A DNA stretch of 64,000 bases from Setoptus koraiensis (Eukaryota > Arthropoda). The translations under genes were made by a program, and so were the position numbers. The notes beneath the pieces are model-generated. The model ran no database searches. It saw nothing but the letters and a program-made list of their open reading frames with translations, and was not told the DNA's origin. This document shows, one piece after another, positions 61,323-64,000 of the stretch; the stretch's first letter is position 1, and every line of letters begins with the position of its first letter. The DNA is taken from NCBI GenBank assembly GCA_048013815.1, contig CM106585.1:8494001-8558000 (forward strand), read 5' to 3'.

Positions 61323-62462
61323 GTGTGGCAACAGATAAACAGAAAATGTATGGATAATTGCTGAGGATTATGCTAAGTGTGCGTGCCCGCATCCGCACAA
61401 AATTGTTGTCGGCTGGCTGCGATAGAGCGAGTGAGCGCCACGCCAGACAGAACTGTGTCGACACTGGCCCAATTGCGAGGCCCCGAAAAGAGGTTTGCGC
61501 AAAGGGGCTCCCGCAAGCGCACAGTTGGGCGAATTCTTTTGAGCAAATTGTTGTCGGTGGTGGCTGTGTGAGGGGCCCCAACAGGACTTGACAATTGGGC
61601 GGGCTGGCCGCCCGTCGGTGTGTCGTGTCGTGCACTGGCGACAATCGACCATCGACCATCGAGAGCCGTGTCACATTTATACAACATTGGGGCCGAGCGG
61701 CAATACAATTTATATGTTATATATAAAACAAAATATATGTTTTGCGGTGATAACTGCAGTGTCTTGGCGTTGTATTTTCCAACTTTTTTGTAGGCCGCTC
61801 TCGCTCCTCCCACTGTGATTTTGCGACCAGTAATGGGAGGCAAGTTTGCCTCCCATGGGCTCGGGCGACACGGCACGAGAGAGGCTCAATTGTTAAATCA
61901 AGTGCGCACAATTGAGATGGAGCCGTCTCTTGCTATTAGCGGCAGTCGCTTGTAAATAGGCTTGCCGACCATCTGTCAGACGTTGCGAGCGACGACGGAC
62001 GACAAGAGGGCGCCCCAAGCCGGCCATATAACACACACACACACACACACATATATACATAACAAATAGAGCAAGTGACACACAGATAAAAAACTAAACT
62101 GCCCGTCCGACGAGCCCATTGAAATAAAGTGATATCCGCATGCCGCACGTATATGCAGCACGCCAGACAACAGCGACTCGTTATGTAATCGGTCGTTGTC
62201 GGGCGGCGTCTTGCAGGGTTCACGTTGCCACTGGCTGGCACCATTTGGGGTCCGCCAGCGCGCTCGTCAGCGTCGCGCCGGGAGCCCCAAACGGCGCGAC
62301 GCGAAACAGCGGCAAGCACTGGGCAAACGGCGAGCGCTTGGCAAACAGCGATAGACGGCAAAGGAAGGGCCAGACGCTGGTTATATCTATCATCTGGCTA
62401 GCAGATATTAGCGAGCTAGGGCAAATGTCGCGCGTTGAGATGTTTCAACTGGGGCGCCACTA

Positions 62463-62520
62463 AACTGGCCGCTGCAAGCGCTGAAAGCCGGCCGCTGCAA
62501 GCTGGCCGCTGCAAGCTGGC
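62463..62520 (+). repeat. GGCCGCTGCAAGCT repeat
   Basis: Three to four copies of GGCCGCTGCAAGC-type units. Confidence 0.8.
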
Positions 62521-63109
62521 GGGGGCGCCATTGAGGCCCCGCTGACAAATCGAAAGTGAGCTCACTTTCGAGCCCGCCGCCAGTGGGGCCGGCCCGTCGG
62601 GCGGCCCACGACAAGCGGACGAAAATGAATTGTGATTTGGTGCTGGCCGGCTCAAGACACTGGCCAGCGCGCCGACCGCCAAGTGGCGGCGGCCCGGGCC
62701 AGCCAGCAGCGGGCCGGGCGAGACAAGTGGCGGCCCGAGCAGCGGACGGATATTTGCAGAAATTGCCAGTTCCGCTTGGGTGCCGTTTGGCGCCCCCGTT
62801 GTGGCCGGCGGCGCGCCAGCAAGCAGCGCCGGCTAGCTGCGGCCAGTGTCGCCAATGTCGCTAGGTCCTTTTTAGCGGCGTGGCTGTGATTACTGGTTAC
62901 TGTTGTTGCCAATTGTGTGTCGCTGGCACGACGACGGCCACGACGACCACCGTGACACGGCATAAACTGGCGCACCACACATAAACGCAGCCATGACGTA
63001 ATTGCATTCATGGTGTCATCCATACGCCACTGTGTGACGCAATATATGGATCATATCAAGACGACAGCGCACAATTGCCATGACCATTGTGCCACCACAC
63101 AAGCTGTGA

Positions 63110-63176
63110 TATATGCCGCGATATATGCCGCGATATACGCCGTGATGTACGCCGTGATGTACGCCGTGATGTATGC
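63110..63176 (+). repeat. 12 bp tandem repeat (ATATATGCCGCG / ATGTACGCCGTG)
   Basis: Five to six copies of a 12 bp unit drifting from GATATATGCCGC to GATGTACGCCGT. Confidence 0.9.
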
Positions 63177-63785
63177 TGGACAGTGGGGCCAGTGGGGCCG
63201 GCGGACGCATATATCACGATGCTGCCGCCAGCATGATGATGTGATGATATGTGTGAGCGGCAATTTACTCTCATTACAGCCGCTCGCTGGCCGCCGAGTG
63301 ACCCGCGCGGCCCGCTCCGGCCGCACCGCTGGCTCGCTGGGGCCCCGGCACGCAGCCGCACACAGCCCGTGCGAGGCGATAAATAGCTTGAAAACTAAAT
63401 TGAAATAGAACAGAATGGAACAACAAAATAAAATAAATCACCGCGCCGGCCGATTTATCCGACCACATTTATCTCTTTCAGTGACTCGGCCATGGGCTTA
63501 CGCTTCACCTCTCATGTCTAAATCGCTAAATCTCATTCAATTGGCCCTCTCTCCCTCTCTCTCTCTGCCCCCAACGCAACGCCATTGCAACTGACCAAAA
63601 CTGACCAAAACTCACCAATGAATTATGTCACAACGCACACGCCCGACTGTCGGATATCGCGTGCAAATCTCGCTCGTGCGCCGCTCAATCGCTCACCAGC
63701 TACTGGTCACTCCTATTGGCCTTGCTGGCCCTGCTTCGTGAGCCCCTTATTTCGTCCTTGGCCGGCCCGCCGACGTCGGTGCGGT

Positions 63786-63826
63786 CGCCGGCGTCGTTGT
63801 GGTCGCCGGCGTCGTTGTGGTCCTGG
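63786..63826 (+). repeat. 18 bp repeat GCCGGCGTCGTTGTGGTC
   Basis: Two exact copies preceded by a partial copy. Confidence 0.8.
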
Positions 63827-63839
63827 CTCGCCAACAGCG

Positions 63840-63903
63840 ACACAACAACAACAGCAGCAGCACAACAACAACAGCAACAACAACAGCAACAACAACAGCA
63901 ACA
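63840..63903 (+). repeat. CAACAA/CAGCAA triplet array
   Basis: Mixed CAA, CAG and ACA triplets. The open frames across it reflect the repeat. Confidence 0.9.
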
Positions 63904-64000
63904 TCAGCACCCAAATGGTCAGCGCTGCTGCTTTGTTGCCTACGCCCTACAGCTGACCAGCAGCTCTACCGGCCCCACCGGCCTCGTGGGCCCCATTGGG

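Larger units (their letters stand above)
59293..64000. other. Transition to GC-rich, repeat-laden sequence without a confident gene
   Basis: The first 400 bp are AT-rich. From about 59.7 kb the sequence becomes GC-rich with GGGCCC words, tandem arrays and simple repeats, much like Gad1 intron 2. A G-run lies at 59748-59760, a CA run at 62032-62050, a TCTC run at 63546-63564 and a CAACAA/CAGCAA array at 63840-63903. A TATA-like, exon-like spot is at 60541-60629. It may be a large intron whose exons lie beyond the window. Confidence 0.55.

Overview
This is a nuclear eukaryotic window, most likely from a small-genome arthropod (a mite is my best guess). The evidence is animal-specific genes (glutamate decarboxylase, adducin, SLC22 and SLC25A42 carriers, HYPK, an NDR kinase), introns of about 100-150 nt with GTAAGT-type donors, AATAAA signals just after stop codons, and nuclear-type tRNAs. 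The species assignment is inference; the gene identities rest on motifs read directly from the translations.

The left half (1-32 kb) is AT-rich and gene-dense, and most of its genes have no intron. In order it holds GPAA1 (minus), a small one-helix membrane protein (plus), an SLC22-type transporter (minus), an orphan membrane or secreted protein (minus), an NDR/Tricornered-type kinase (minus), a 9.3 kb LTR retrotransposon (10732-20021), dihydrolipoyl dehydrogenase (plus, one intron), tRNA-Val(CAC), tRNA-Gly(GCC), an orphan 222-residue protein (plus), a SET1-type H3K4 methyltransferase (minus), and a plus-strand gene carrying two tandem copies of the SET1 catalytic end.

The right half has two compositional types. 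Gad1 (minus, eight coding exons, 513 residues, 32.7-47.4 kb) has a 10.3 kb second intron that is GC-rich, full of microsatellites and short tandem arrays, and strongly enriched in GGGCCC. AT-rich sequence returns with HYPK (plus) and an SLC25A42-type carrier (minus) in convergent arrangement, a 5 kb stretch with no recognisable gene, a tail-less adducin (plus, four exons) and an orphan secreted protein (plus). From about 59.7 kb to the end the sequence again looks like the Gad1 intron: GC-rich, repeat-laden and without a confident gene. It may be a large intron of a gene that continues beyond the window.

The most unusual item is the LTR element. It has near-identical 443 bp LTRs, a 4 bp target duplication, an initiator tRNA-Met primer site, gag, and a pol that appears to carry two RNase H regions (a worn Ty3/Gypsy-type one followed by a complete cellular-type one). 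Pol ends in a long tail with tandem repeats. Between pol and the 3' LTR lies a 710-codon open frame on the opposite strand, with its own AATAAA and a C2H2-like finger. The second notable item is the double-SET gene next to its inverted SET1 parent. No CRISPR array, bacterial operon or toxin system is present.
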